Below are positions 35,039 through 44,511 of a stretch of DNA of 64,000 nucleotides, one piece after another. The position numbers and the translations under genes are program-made. Source of the stretch: UMGS1532 sp045542355 (lineage in GTDB: Bacteria; Bacillota; Clostridia; Oscillospirales; Acutalibacteraceae); NCBI GenBank assembly GCA_045542355.1, contig JAZQKX010000011.1, forward strand, positions 62,001 to 126,000, written 5' to 3'. How positions within the stretch are numbered: position 1 is the stretch's first letter; the number at the start of each line of letters is the position of its first letter. The notes under the pieces are model-generated. The model did not search any database, had not been told where the DNA came from, and saw only the letters and a list, made by a program, of their open reading frames with translations.

Positions 35039-36043
35039 TTACTCTCCTTGATTTTCTACGAGAATTTTATATTTATCTAAATCGGCTGAGGGTCGCACTT
35101 TACAGCTATAGCCAAGTTTCTCTAAAAACATAAGGTTGCTTCGGTGCTGACCTATCAGCTTTGATATTTCCTTTGAATTGACAAAAAGTGTGTATTTACC
35201 TTTTGGATAATTTTTCAGTAATTGCTCGGCTAAACCCTTATAAATTTCACTTTCCACCAGCTCACCGAAAGCGGGGTGCCATGGACCTCCAAGGTATGCC
35301 GACTCGTCGATGGAATGTAGACCAAGTCGAATTACCGCAATATTTTTATCGCGGAATATCGGCAGGATTTTACCACAAAGGCAAACTACCTCCTCCACAG
35401 TCTCGGGGGTGTATTTCCCCTCTAAAAACAACTTACCTAAATATGTATCCTTTAAGACTATTGTGGGATAAATCCTAACGGTATCGGGATTTAGCTCAGC
35501 AATGCTTTTTGCTGTCTTAATCGACTTTTCCTCTGTATCACCCAAAAGACCTGTCATCATTTGAAGCCCTAAGGAAAAGCCTTGAGATTTTATAAGCTCA
35601 GATGCTTTTTCCACGTCCTCACCGGAATGTCCGCGGTGGTTGAGCTTCAGCACCTGGTCGTCCATACTCTGAGCGCCAAGCTCTATGGCGGTTACACCAT
35701 AGCTTTTCAGCTCATTCAGTATTTCCTCGCTGATGGCATCGGGACGGGTGGAGATTCTTATGCCACAAACTGCTCCGCTTTCCACATGTTTATGCGCCTC
35801 GCTCAAAAGACTCAGGCGGTATTCCCTATCGATTGCAGTGAAACTACCGCCGAAAAAGGCAATTTCTGTGGTTTCGGGGTTATAGTTTTTTGACTTCATT
35901 GCAGTTTTCACAGCCTCGGCAACATCTTGGGCGGTGGGTTTACTATCCTCGCCCGTTATATGCACCTGATTGCAAAAGCTACACTTGTGTGGGCAACCGA
36001 TATGTGGCACAAAAATTGAAATATTGGAGTGAAACACACTCAT
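35039..36043 (-). CDS. Radical SAM protein (Elp3/YhcC-like)
   Basis: A 334-residue radical SAM enzyme with CPHKCSFC (residues 17-24), the 4Fe-4S SAM-cleaving motif, then FFGGSFTAID, an AIELGAQSMDDQVL and GLQMMTGLLGDTE. These are shared with Elp3-like and YhcC-like enzymes, which act on tRNA or have unknown substrates. There is no acetyltransferase domain. It overlaps rnc by 4 bases and is set between rnc and smc. Substrate unknown. Confidence 0.85.
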   Translation of the reverse strand: MSVFHSNISIFVPHIGCPHKCSFCNQVHITGEDSKPTAQDVAEAVKTAMKSKNYNPETTEIAFFGGSFTAIDREYRLSLLSEAHKHVESGAVCGIRISTRPDAISEEILNELKSYGVTAIELGAQSMDDQVLKLNHRGHSGEDVEKASELIKSQGFSLGLQMMTGLLGDTEEKSIKTAKSIAELNPDTVRIYPTIVLKDTYLGKLFLEGKYTPETVEEVVCLCGKILPIFRDKNIAVIRLGLHSIDESAYLGGPWHPAFGELVESEIYKGLAEQLLKNYPKGKYTLFVNSKEISKLIGQHRSNLMFLEKLGYSCKVRPSADLDKYKILVENQGE

Positions 36044-36720
36044 AATTTCTGACCCATAAGCTCCAGCGCCTGTTTTGCCGCTTCCTGCTCTGCCCTCTTT
36101 TTACTTCCCGAAGTTCCAACACCGATTACATTGGAATTGAGATGGACTTCAACCGTGAAGATTTTAGCATGGTCGGGACCTTTTTCATCCACTAAAACAT
36201 ACTCCAACTTTTCCTCGGGATTCTGCTGGATTACCTCCTGAAGAACTGTTTTATAATCCTTAAAGGCAACACTTGCCATACAGCCCAGCTTTTTATCCAC
36301 AAATCTGAGTACATGACTTCTTGCCGGTTCTATTCCGCCGTCAAGATAGATTGCCGCCAACACCGCCTCAAATGCATCTGCCAGAATTGAGGGGCGGGAG
36401 GCTCCGCCGTTTTGCTGTTCGCCCTTTCCAAGGAGCAGAAAATCTCCTAATTTAAGCTCTGAAGCAAATTCATGCAGGGCATTTTCACACACCAGAGATG
36501 CTCGGATCTTAGTGAGCTCTCCCTCAGGCAAGTTTTTATAATTAAGAAAAATATGCTCCGCCACAATTATTGAAAGAACTGAGTCGCCCAAAAATTCCAA
36601 GCGCTCGTTGGAGCCCTCGCTGTGTCGGTTTTCATTAGCATATGAGGAATGGGTCAGCGCCCTTTCCAATAGTTTTCTGTCTTTAAACTTATATTGTAAA
36701 GCTTCTTCTAATTTTTTCAT
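36040..36720 (-). CDS. rnc: Ribonuclease III
   Basis: Endonuclease for double-stranded RNA (rRNA processing). It has the signature ERLEFLGDSVLSI, the second acidic site DAFEAVLAAIYLDGG and a C-terminal dsRNA-binding domain (about 155-226, SKKRAEQEAAKQALE). Length of 226 is normal. It overlaps plsX by 4 bases on its start side and the radical SAM gene at its end. Confidence 0.97.
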   Translation of the reverse strand: MKKLEEALQYKFKDRKLLERALTHSSYANENRHSEGSNERLEFLGDSVLSIIVAEHIFLNYKNLPEGELTKIRASLVCENALHEFASELKLGDFLLLGKGEQQNGGASRPSILADAFEAVLAAIYLDGGIEPARSHVLRFVDKKLGCMASVAFKDYKTVLQEVIQQNPEEKLEYVLVDEKGPDHAKIFTVEVHLNSNVIGVGTSGSKKRAEQEAAKQALELMGQKL

Positions 36721-37727
36721 TCTTCCTCGGCCTTTCGGGCTGACATAAGATTATTTTCTAACTTTTCGATAAAATTATTTTCTACACTTGCTTTGGCAAG
36801 ACCTATCGCGCTCTTAAATGCCTCGGCATCGGAATTGCCGTGAGCCTTGAAAACAGGCTTTTTAACACCGATTACAGGCGCACCGCCGATTTTCTTGTAG
36901 TCCATCATATCCTTAACCGACTTCATGTGGGGCAACACTAAGAGAGCTGCGATTTTGGTTATAAGGTTTTTATAAAATACACCTTTTATAAGCTTCATCA
37001 CAGAGGATGCAACACCCTCGGTTGTTTTAAGCGCGATGTTGCCAGAAAACCCATCGGCTACAACTACGTCGCATACACCCGACATAAGGTCGCGGGCTTC
37101 CACATTTCCTACAAAATTGATTGGTGCATCTTTCAAAAGTTTGTATGCCTCCTGCTGAAGCTCTCCGCCCTTTGAATCCTCAACACCTATGTTGAGAAGT
37201 CCAACGGTGGGGTTCTTGACACCCATAACATTTTCGGTGTAGCAGGATGCCATGATGCCGAACTGCAAAAGCATTTCGGGTCGGCAATCAACATTTGCTC
37301 CCTCGTCCATAAGGAAGAAATATTTACCCTTAACTGTGGGGATTGCAGAGCCGAAAGCCGCTCTTTTAACACCCTTTATGCGCTTTACGATAAAGGTACT
37401 GCCCATTACAAGAGCGCCTGTGCTACCCGCCGAAATAAAGGCATCGCCCTTTCCCTCGGCAAGAGCCTTTAGACCCACAGCCATAGAGGTATTGGACTTT
37501 GATTTGATTATATCCTTGGGATTATCGTGCATAGAGAAAATTTCATCCGCATGGATTATCTCCATACCCTCTATGTTTATATTATTTTCGGAAGCGCATT
37601 TCTTTATCTCGGCTTCATTACCTGCGAGAACTATATCAACACCGTATTCTGATGTTGCAAGTTCACAGCCTTTAAGCACCGAAAGGGGCGCATTATCTCC
37701 GCCGAATGCATCTGCTATGATTTTCAT
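36717..37727 (-). CDS. plsX: Acyl-ACP:phosphate acyltransferase PlsX
   Basis: Makes acyl-phosphate for phospholipid synthesis. Characteristic segments: DAFGGDNAP at 6-14, SAGSTGALVMGS, GALVMG, DEGANVDCRPEML, and VADGFSGNIALKT. Length of 336 is normal. The usual downstream acpP (acyl carrier protein), and fabD/fabG, are absent; rnc overlaps directly. It overlaps trmFO at its start by one base. Confidence 0.96.
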   Translation of the reverse strand: MKIIADAFGGDNAPLSVLKGCELATSEYGVDIVLAGNEAEIKKCASENNINIEGMEIIHADEIFSMHDNPKDIIKSKSNTSMAVGLKALAEGKGDAFISAGSTGALVMGSTFIVKRIKGVKRAAFGSAIPTVKGKYFFLMDEGANVDCRPEMLLQFGIMASCYTENVMGVKNPTVGLLNIGVEDSKGGELQQEAYKLLKDAPINFVGNVEARDLMSGVCDVVVADGFSGNIALKTTEGVASSVMKLIKGVFYKNLITKIAALLVLPHMKSVKDMMDYKKIGGAPVIGVKKPVFKAHGNSDAEAFKSAIGLAKASVENNFIEKLENNLMSARKAEEE

Positions 37728-39040
37728 TATCCAATCCTCGTTTCTGACATATTATTATACCACATAAGCGCCCGTTTTGAAAGAGCGGAATATCGCTCAC
37801 GCTTGTCCTTGATTTTCTCGTCAAGGGGTGGCAATACACCAAAATTAGCACCCATGGGTTGAAAGTTTTTAACGGTTGAATCGCTGATGTAACCGCTCAA
37901 TGCGCCCAGCATTGTGTAACAAGGGAACTCTATCGGATCCTCTCCCCTCAATCTGCGGACTAAGGATAGAGCCGCCAATATGCCTGACGAGGCTGATTCC
38001 ATATAACCCTCCACACCGCTGAGCTGACCGCAAAAGTAAATGCGACGGTCGGATTTCAGAGAGAAATCTGAATTAAGTAGCTTCGGGCTGTTTATGAATG
38101 AGTTTCTATGCATAACTCCCAGCCTTACAAACTCAGCATTTTCGAGACCTGGTATCATTGAAAAGACTCTTTTCTGTTCAGGCCATTTAAGATTGGTCTG
38201 AAAACCGACAAGATTGTAGAGAGTCTTCCCGCTGTTTTCAGCGCGAAGCTGTACCACTGCCCAAGGGCGGTGGCCTGTGTTGGGGTCGACAAGGCCTACC
38301 GGCTTCATGGGACCGAAACGGGGAGCATCCAAGCCGCGAGATGCCAGAATTTCAATGGGCATACAGCCCTCGTACACCGTCAGAGGCTTGTCGAAATCCT
38401 TTAAAATTACGCTCTCGGCATTGATTAATTCTCTATGGAAATCCTCGTATTCCGCCTTATTAAAGGGGCAGTTGATGTAATCGTCCTCGCCGTGGTCATA
38501 TCTTGATGCCTTGAAGGCTCTATTAAAATCTATGCTTTCGGCGGTGACTATCGGGGCGGCAGCATCAAAGAAATTAAGATATTCTTCACTGCAAACCCTC
38601 TTTATATCCTCTGCCAATTTACCGTCGGTCAAGGGACCTGTTGCAACCAAGACATAACCCTCTTTGGGGATTTCATTGACCTGACAGTTTATGAGCTCAA
38701 TTTTCTCGTGAGTTTTAATTCTTTGGGTAATATATTGAGAGAATTTATCTCGGTCAACAGCCAAAGCTCCGCCTGCGGGAACGCTACAGGTGGCAGCCGC
38801 CTCCATTGAGAGAGAGCCCAAGCGCCGCATTTCCTCCTTTAAAAGTCCTGCAGCAGAGTCTATTCGCGCCGCTTTTAAGGAGTTGGAGCAAACCAATTCC
38901 GCAAGATTCTCCGAACGGTGTGCGGGTGACATCCTCACTGGCTTCATTTCATAAAGCTCCACCGAGATACCTGCATTAGCAAGGGTCCAAGCCGCTTCAC
39001 ATCCAGCGAGTCCCGCGCCTATTACTTTAACCTTTTCCAT
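37727..39040 (-). CDS. trmFO: Methylenetetrahydrofolate-tRNA-(uracil-54-C5)-methyltransferase TrmFO
   Basis: Flavoenzyme that forms T54 in tRNA using methylene-THF. The FAD-binding start is VIGAGLAGCEAAW, followed by MSPAHRSENLAELVCSNSL and CGQLSGVEGYMESASSG. Length of 437 is normal. Stop and start with topA overlap as TAATG. It lies in the topA-trmFO order common to Firmicutes. Confidence 0.96.
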   Translation of the reverse strand: MEKVKVIGAGLAGCEAAWTLANAGISVELYEMKPVRMSPAHRSENLAELVCSNSLKAARIDSAAGLLKEEMRRLGSLSMEAAATCSVPAGGALAVDRDKFSQYITQRIKTHEKIELINCQVNEIPKEGYVLVATGPLTDGKLAEDIKRVCSEEYLNFFDAAAPIVTAESIDFNRAFKASRYDHGEDDYINCPFNKAEYEDFHRELINAESVILKDFDKPLTVYEGCMPIEILASRGLDAPRFGPMKPVGLVDPNTGHRPWAVVQLRAENSGKTLYNLVGFQTNLKWPEQKRVFSMIPGLENAEFVRLGVMHRNSFINSPKLLNSDFSLKSDRRIYFCGQLSGVEGYMESASSGILAALSLVRRLRGEDPIEFPCYTMLGALSGYISDSTVKNFQPMGANFGVLPPLDEKIKDKRERYSALSKRALMWYNNMSETRIG

Positions 39041-41148
39041 TACTTCTTCGTGCTTTTCTTAGTGGTTTTCTTGGTGGGTTTTGTGCGGGTGGGACAGTCT
39101 CCGTTCATACAGAACTTTCTTCCCTTAAATCCGCTGATTATAAATCCGCCACATTCGGGACATTTATCCCCTGTCGGAACACCTGGGGCGGCGAAATCAC
39201 ACTCAGGGTAATTAGTACATCCGTAGAATTTCTTTCCTGTTTTCTTAGAAAGACGTTTGATAAGCTTAGCTCCGCACTTTGGACAGGGTTGCTTTACCTC
39301 ATCCTCTGGGGCGGGTTTTGTGTTTTTACATTCGGGGTATCCGGGACAGGCTAAGAATTTACCAAAACGACTACTCTTTACAATCATGTTTCTGCCGCAT
39401 TTTTCACAGACAACATCGGTAACCTCATCGGGCACCTTAACCCTTACGCCCTCCAAGGTCTGCTCAGCCTTTTTGAGTGTTTTCTGGAAACCTTCGTAGA
39501 ACTCCTCAATGGTTTCAACCCATTGGCGCTTACCTGCACCGATTTCGTCAAGGCTTGTTTCCATTCCTGCGGTAAACTTAACATTTACTATAGACTTAAA
39601 ATGCTCTGCCATAAGCTCGGAAACTGTGACACCAAGATTGGTGGGCACCAACATTTTCTTTTGTCTTTCAATGTAGCTTCTCTGCAAAATGTTTGAAATT
39701 ATGGAAGCGTAGGTTGCAGGTCTGCCAATGCCGTTATCCTCAAGAGCCTTGGTGAGACTTGCTTCGTTATAGCGGGCGGGGGGCTGGGTGAAATGCTGAT
39801 TGGAATCCAAAGCCTTAAGCTTGAGAATCTCACCCTCTGCGATTTGAGGCAGATTACCCTCTTTATCGGCAGTTTCATCATCTCTGCCCTCCTCATAGAG
39901 AGCGGTAAAGCCGTCGAATCGCACACTGTATCCATTGGCTTTGAAGATATAATCATTTGCCTGGATGTCCATTACTGTGGTATCCTGAACACTTGCCGCC
40001 ATAAGACTTGCAATAAAACGAGCCCAAATAAGGCGGTATAGCTTTAGTTGGTCAGAGGTAAGGGCGTCTGCTATTTTTTCGGGTGCTAAATCCACAATAG
40101 AGGGACGGATAGCCTCGTGGGCATCCTGAGCGCCTGATTTGGATTTAAAATAGCGAGGGCTTGAGGGCAGATATTTATCTCCCCAACGACCCTTGATATA
40201 TGAATTCGCTGCGGCACGTGCCTCCTCGGAAATGCGGAGAGAGTCGGTTCTCATGTAGGTTATAAGACCTGTTGTACCCATGCCAGGTATATCGATACCT
40301 TCGTAGAGCTGCTGAGCCACTCGCATTGTTCGCTGACCTGTAAAGCCTAACTTTCTTGCGGCTTCCTGCTGAAGTGTTGATGTAATAAACGGAGGAGCGG
40401 GTTGACGGTTGCGTTTGCCATTCTTAACATTTACAACCTTATATTCCGCGCCCTCTAAGGAATTGACAATAGCCTCTGCTTGTTGTTGGTTGATGATCTC
40501 AACCTTATCACCTGAGAGTGTGGAGGTCAGCTTTGCGCTAAATAGCTTACGCATATAGTGGAATCTGGCATCGATAGACCAGAATTCCTGAGGCTGGAAG
40601 GCTTCGATTTCCTTTTCACGGTCTACAATGAGCTTTAAAGCTACCGATTGAACTCGACCTGCCGACAGTCCGCTCTTAACCTTTTTCCAAAGGAAGGGGC
40701 TGAGCTTATAGCCAACGATTCTGTCCAGCACACGACGAGCCTGTTGGGCATCTACCAAGTCCATATTGATTTTGTGAGGATTTTCCATACCCGCTTTAAC
40801 ACCCGACTTTGTGATTTCATTGAATGCTATACGGTTATATTGGTCCTCGCTAAGTCCTAACATGGTTACCAAGTGCCAGGAAATTGCCTCACCCTCTCTA
40901 TCAGGGTCGGTTGCGAGATATACAAAATCGCTTTTATCGGCGGCGCTTTTAAGCTCTTTGAGAAGCTCACGCTTATCGCTCATGACATTGTAGTCGGGCT
41001 TGAATCCGTTTTCTATATCTATGCCGATTTTGGATTTAGGCAGGTCACGTACATGACCCATGGATGCCATAACAGAGTAATCGGCACCTAAGTACTTTCC
41101 TATAGTCTTTGCCTTTGCAGGGGACTCAACAATTACAAGCTTTGACAT
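39040..41148 (-). CDS. topA: DNA topoisomerase I
   Basis: Relaxes negative supercoils. The TOPRIM domain starts LVIVESPAKAKTI and holds ATDPDREGEAISWH; the active tyrosine is in GLITYMRTDS. The C-terminus has three zinc-ribbon-like modules: CEKCGRN...CPGYPEC, CPKCGAK...CTNYPEC and CPECGG...CMNGDC, then a Lys-rich tail. At 702 residues it is complete. It lies 20 bases after dprA. Confidence 0.97.
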   Translation of the reverse strand: MSKLVIVESPAKAKTIGKYLGADYSVMASMGHVRDLPKSKIGIDIENGFKPDYNVMSDKRELLKELKSAADKSDFVYLATDPDREGEAISWHLVTMLGLSEDQYNRIAFNEITKSGVKAGMENPHKINMDLVDAQQARRVLDRIVGYKLSPFLWKKVKSGLSAGRVQSVALKLIVDREKEIEAFQPQEFWSIDARFHYMRKLFSAKLTSTLSGDKVEIINQQQAEAIVNSLEGAEYKVVNVKNGKRNRQPAPPFITSTLQQEAARKLGFTGQRTMRVAQQLYEGIDIPGMGTTGLITYMRTDSLRISEEARAAANSYIKGRWGDKYLPSSPRYFKSKSGAQDAHEAIRPSIVDLAPEKIADALTSDQLKLYRLIWARFIASLMAASVQDTTVMDIQANDYIFKANGYSVRFDGFTALYEEGRDDETADKEGNLPQIAEGEILKLKALDSNQHFTQPPARYNEASLTKALEDNGIGRPATYASIISNILQRSYIERQKKMLVPTNLGVTVSELMAEHFKSIVNVKFTAGMETSLDEIGAGKRQWVETIEEFYEGFQKTLKKAEQTLEGVRVKVPDEVTDVVCEKCGRNMIVKSSRFGKFLACPGYPECKNTKPAPEDEVKQPCPKCGAKLIKRLSKKTGKKFYGCTNYPECDFAAPGVPTGDKCPECGGFIISGFKGRKFCMNGDCPTRTKPTKKTTKKSTKK

Positions 41149-41168
41149 ATTGTTTTTCTCCTTATAAA

Positions 41169-42404
41169 TTAATCTATTCTCAATCGGTATCTGGAGCCAG
41201 GTAGTGATTCTACCAATCCTCTTACCTCAAGCATTGTGAGGGCAGTTAGAACGGCTCCTGTACTGAGATTTGTTTTTAATACTATTTCGTCGGCGAACAG
41301 TGCTTGACCATCGATTGCCTCAAACACCACCGAACACTCAGGGGTCAGACCTTCAGGGGTTACAACGACCTTTTTGGGAATTGGTTTCTCGGTTTTTGCG
41401 GGTTTTGTTTTTGGGTTCTCTTTTTGGGATTTATTTCGGGCTTTATATTCCTCTATTGCTTTCTGCCTATCGAGAAAGTCCGAAAAGAGTTCCTTCATAT
41501 CCCTATTGGATATTGAGTTAATTTTATCGTAGTTCACGGAATAATTGGGAAAGAGGGAAAGTAAATCTTCGGGAGCTTTTAGCTCCTCGGCGCCGTCGTC
41601 AATAAGGCTTCGACAGCCCTCATATTCGGGTGCCTCGCTATCGCCTACATAGGCGAACACCTCTTTGCCCTGCCCCATAGCTTGGTGGGCGGTGATAAGA
41701 GTTCCGCTTTTTCCTTTGGCTTCTATCACAACAACCGCTTCGGAAAGAGCGGCAATTACTCGGTTTCTCAGATGAAATGAGTTTTTATTCTTGGGAACAT
41801 AATCGGGGGCAAATTCGCTGAGGAGCAGTCCGCCTCCCAATACGATATCCTTGCGGAGCAATTTGTTACTTTTCAAATATCCGCTCAAGAGTCCGCCGCC
41901 TGTTACATTCACAGTGGGCTCTCCCACAGCCATTGCGCCATTGTGGGAATAGAAATCTCCACCAACTGCGCCACCAGATATTACGAGAGCTCCAGCCAAT
42001 GCCAATCTCGCGGAAAGAGAGAACGCGGCTCTGCTACCGCGGTCGGTAATTTCTCTTTGGCCAACCACAGCTACGCTGAGACGGTGGTCAAAATCGGGAA
42101 TGTCACCCATCGCGTACAGTACCACAGGTGGGTTTTCCATGTTCTTTAGCTTTTGGGGATATTTTCTGTCGTTATACGGTATCACCAATATATGATTCTC
42201 TTGGCATAACCGAAGCAACTCTAAGGCTCTCCCTAAGTTTATTCCCCTCCGCCTCTTTATGCGGCTTTCGGGAACGCCCAAAGCACGAAGCTCACCGTCA
42301 GACATTTTGGATATAACCGAAATATCCTTTATATTTTCTATTACCTTACGGGTGTTTATACAGCCGTAGTCCAATAAAAGCTGAAGATATATCCAATGCT
42401 CCAT
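41169..42404 (-). CDS. dprA: DprA-like DNA-processing protein (divergent)
   Basis: By family, DprA loads RecA on single-stranded DNA in transformation. The protein (411 residues) has a SAM-like N-terminus, the Rossmann-like core, LSEFAPDYVPKNKNSFHLRNRVIAALSEAVVVIEA and GTLITAHQA, and a C-terminal winged-helix-like domain (about 345-411). The usual SGxARGID motif reads SGGAVGGDFYSHNGA (142-156), so the Arg is replaced by Gly and Ile-Asp by Gly-Asp. It is tightly coupled to trmH and topA. Activity is unclear. Confidence 0.85.
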   Translation of the reverse strand: MEHWIYLQLLLDYGCINTRKVIENIKDISVISKMSDGELRALGVPESRIKRRRGINLGRALELLRLCQENHILVIPYNDRKYPQKLKNMENPPVVLYAMGDIPDFDHRLSVAVVGQREITDRGSRAAFSLSARLALAGALVISGGAVGGDFYSHNGAMAVGEPTVNVTGGGLLSGYLKSNKLLRKDIVLGGGLLLSEFAPDYVPKNKNSFHLRNRVIAALSEAVVVIEAKGKSGTLITAHQAMGQGKEVFAYVGDSEAPEYEGCRSLIDDGAEELKAPEDLLSLFPNYSVNYDKINSISNRDMKELFSDFLDRQKAIEEYKARNKSQKENPKTKPAKTEKPIPKKVVVTPEGLTPECSVVFEAIDGQALFADEIVLKTNLSTGAVLTALTMLEVRGLVESLPGSRYRLRID

Positions 42405-42405
42405 A

Positions 42406-43200
42406 TCACCTACCGCCCTTCTGCATTTCCCAGATAAGGACGGTTGCCGCAGTAGCGGCGTTGAGAGACTCGGCTCTGCCTGTCATGGGAATTGTCACAC
42501 GATAGTCACATACATCCGCTATTTCGGAAGTCAGTCCATTCGCCTCATTCCCTATAAGCAACACCCTTGATTTAGCCTTGGGAGCCAACAATATATCCAA
42601 GGCATTATCAGAAACCACCGACGCATAAAGCCTTGCACCCTCCACCTGCATTTGCAGAAGTGCCGCCGAAAAATCAGGGACTATGTATATGGGAAGTCTA
42701 AGCAGAGCGCCCATACCCGCTCTCAGGGATTTGGGAGCAAAGGGGTCACAGGAGGTGGAGGAAATAACAATACCTTTCGCACCGAATGCCTCAGCAGAAC
42801 GGGCAATGGCGCCAAGGTTTGCGGGATTCTGAGTATTTTCAAGGGCTATATACAAGCCATCATCGCAGTGAAGTTCGCCGTGGTTGGGGATTTCACAAAG
42901 AGCCACTATTCCCTGAGGGGTGACGGTATCAGACAGCTTAATCATTACATCGGTTGATACAAGATATGCGTTCCTTGCTGCCTCTAAAACCGATTCCAGC
43001 TCCTCTGGATGTTTTTCTTTCATATCTTCGGTATAAAAAACTTCGGGGAAACGATATCCGTTAAGGGCGGCATCCTGGACCAATCTCAGGCCCTCGGCAA
43101 CAAAAAGCCCAGCCTCACGACGTGCGCGGGCGGAATTGTTGAGCCGAACTACCGCTTTAACCCGCGGATTGTCCTTGCTGGTAATTATGCTTTCTGGCAA
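42406..43200 (-). CDS. TrmH/SpoU-family RNA 2'-O-methyltransferase
   Basis: About 264 residues after TTG 43200. The N-terminal substrate-binding part has ITSKDNPRVKAVVRLNN; the SPOUT core has LENTQNPANLGAIARSAEAFG, IGNEANGLTSEI and IPMTGRAESLNAATAATVLIW, typical of TrmH-like 23S rRNA methyltransferases. AAGGGGAG lies about 7 bases before TTG 43200; the in-frame TTG at 43230 has no ribosome site and homologues begin at the later start. First gene of the long operon down to leuS. Confidence 0.9.
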   Translation of the reverse strand: MPESIITSKDNPRVKAVVRLNNSARARREAGLFVAEGLRLVQDAALNGYRFPEVFYTEDMKEKHPEELESVLEAARNAYLVSTDVMIKLSDTVTPQGIVALCEIPNHGELHCDDGLYIALENTQNPANLGAIARSAEAFGAKGIVISSTSCDPFAPKSLRAGMGALLRLPIYIVPDFSAALLQMQVEGARLYASVVSDNALDILLAPKAKSRVLLIGNEANGLTSEIADVCDYRVTIPMTGRAESLNAATAATVLIWEMQKGGR

Positions 43201-43236
43201 TGATGCTCTCCCCTTTCGAATTTTATCCAACTATAT

Positions 43237-43265
43237 ATTATACATACATATAATAAACAAGTAAA
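43237..43265 (-). promoter_or_regulatory. Promoter of the trmH-dprA-topA-smc-leuS operon
   Basis: TTTACT (43260-43265), 17-base spacer, TATAAT (43237-43242). It lies about 37 bases upstream of TTG 43200. No other clear promoter was found in the tightly packed 18 kb that follow. Confidence 0.65.
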
Positions 43266-43324
43266 TAGGAATTTTGGATTTTTTTGTTTTTTATCTGAAA
43301 AAATGATCCAATAAATACAAAAAC

Positions 43325-43360
43325 AACGCCCGTGTGTATGTACGTACATACACGGGCGTT
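43325..43360 (-). terminator. Terminator after rplT
   Basis: A nearly perfect hairpin with arms AACGCCCGTGT and ACACGGGCGTT, plus inner ATGTAC/GTACAT, followed on the minus strand by GTTTTTGTATTT. Two extra bases make a bulge. Confidence 0.85.
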
Positions 43361-43375
43361 ATTGTTATTGTGCTT

Positions 43376-43732
43376 TTATTTAAGAGCTGCCTTTGCCTGC
43401 TCACAGAGAGCTGCAAATGCTGCGGCATCGTTGATAGCAATCTCAGAAAGCATCTTTCTGTTGATTTCAACACCAGCCTTTTTAAGACCGTTCATAAGGG
43501 TAGAATAGTTCATACCGTTAAGCTTTGCACCTGCGGAAATACGGGTGATCCACAGACGACGGAAATCACGTTTCTTCTGCTTACGACCGATATAGGCATA
43601 GTTGCCTGACTTCATAACAGCCTCTTTAGCTGTTTTGAAAAGTCTATGCTTAGCGCCAAAGTAACCTTTAGCAAGTTTTAAAATTTTCTTTCTTCTTTTG
43701 CGAGTAGCCATCGCACCTTTAATACGTGCCAT
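43376..43732 (-). CDS. rplT: 50S ribosomal protein L20
   Basis: A 118-residue protein starting MARIKGAMATRKRRKKILK and holding AKGYFGAKHRLFKTAKE and GLKKAGVEINRKMLSEIAI. It is the last gene of infC-rpmI-rplT. In Firmicutes L20 represses this operon by binding the leader RNA; a leader with a terminator is seen here, but L20 binding is inference. Confidence 0.97.
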   Translation of the reverse strand: MARIKGAMATRKRRKKILKLAKGYFGAKHRLFKTAKEAVMKSGNYAYIGRKQKKRDFRRLWITRISAGAKLNGMNYSTLMNGLKKAGVEINRKMLSEIAINDAAAFAALCEQAKAALK

Positions 43733-43765
43733 TTTAAGTCAACCTCCGTTATCTTTTCTTATTGT

Positions 43766-43963
43766 TTATTTGTAAGGAACCATCATCTTGATTGCTGCAA
43801 CATTTGTCTTGTCGGCAACAGATGTTTTACGGAGATTCCTCTTACGTTTGGTGGTCTTCTTGTTGAGAATGTGGGATTTGTAAGCATGTGCGCGCTTTAC
43901 CTTGCCGGTAGCAGTAAGTTTAAAACGTTTTTTTGCACCGCTGTGTGTCTTAATCTTAGGCAT
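43766..43963 (-). CDS. rpmI: 50S ribosomal protein L35
   Basis: A 65-residue basic protein, MPKIKTHSGAKKRFKLTATGKVKRAHAYKSHIL as the N-terminus (only key parts shown: KIKTHSGAKKR and HAYKSHIL). It has the normal length and lies between infC and rplT. Confidence 0.97.
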   Translation of the reverse strand: MPKIKTHSGAKKRFKLTATGKVKRAHAYKSHILNKKTTKRKRNLRKTSVADKTNVAAIKMMVPYK

Positions 43964-43989
43964 TTTTATTTCCTCCTTGAAATTATTTA

Positions 43990-44511
43990 CTACTTAGTGG
44001 GTTTTGGTGCAAGGAACATTATCATGTTTCTTCCTTCCATCTTTGCAGGCTTTTCCACAACCGCTGTTTCGGAGCAGAACTCGGCAAATCTTTGCATAAG
44101 CTCCAATCCAATATCGGGATGACCAAGCTCTCTGCCGCGGAAACGGATGGTAACCTTTACCTTGTCGCCTTTGCCAATAAACTTTCTGGCATTGTTGGCC
44201 TTGATTTCAAGATCGTGGGTGTCGATGCTAAGACCGACGATACGGATTTCCTTGATATCAACTACCTTTTGATTCTTTCTGGCATCCTTTTCACGCTTAG
44301 CCTGTTCGAATTTGTACTTACCGTAGTCCATGATTTTGCACACGGGGGGTACAGCATTGGGAGCGATTTTAACTAAGTCAAGGTCACGGTCTTCTGCAGC
44401 CTTAAGAGCATCTTTGGAAGACATAATGCCTAACTGCTCACCGTCTGCGGTGATTACGCGGACCTCTTTATCCCTGATTTCTTCGTTGATGGACAATTCT
44501 TTGCTACTGAT
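43990..44511 (-). CDS. infC: Translation initiation factor IF-3 with probable ATC start codon
   Basis: IF-3, guarding start-codon choice on the 30S subunit. The frame holds INEEIRDKEVRVI, MSSKDALKAAEDRDLDLVKIAP, VCKIMDYGKYKFEQAKREK and KVTIRFRGRELGHPDIGLE. The best start is ATC at 44511, six bases after the SD GGAGGTG (44518-44524; the GGAGG core is 8 bases away); it gives SSKELSINEE, close to homologue N-termini. An in-frame GTG at 44520 lies inside the SD itself and cannot use it. In Bacillus infC starts with ATT, and such codons let IF-3 limit its own synthesis. Confidence 0.93.
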   Translation of the reverse strand: MSSKELSINEEIRDKEVRVITADGEQLGIMSSKDALKAAEDRDLDLVKIAPNAVPPVCKIMDYGKYKFEQAKREKDARKNQKVVDIKEIRIVGLSIDTHDLEIKANNARKFIGKGDKVKVTIRFRGRELGHPDIGLELMQRFAEFCSETAVVEKPAKMEGRNMIMFLAPKPTK

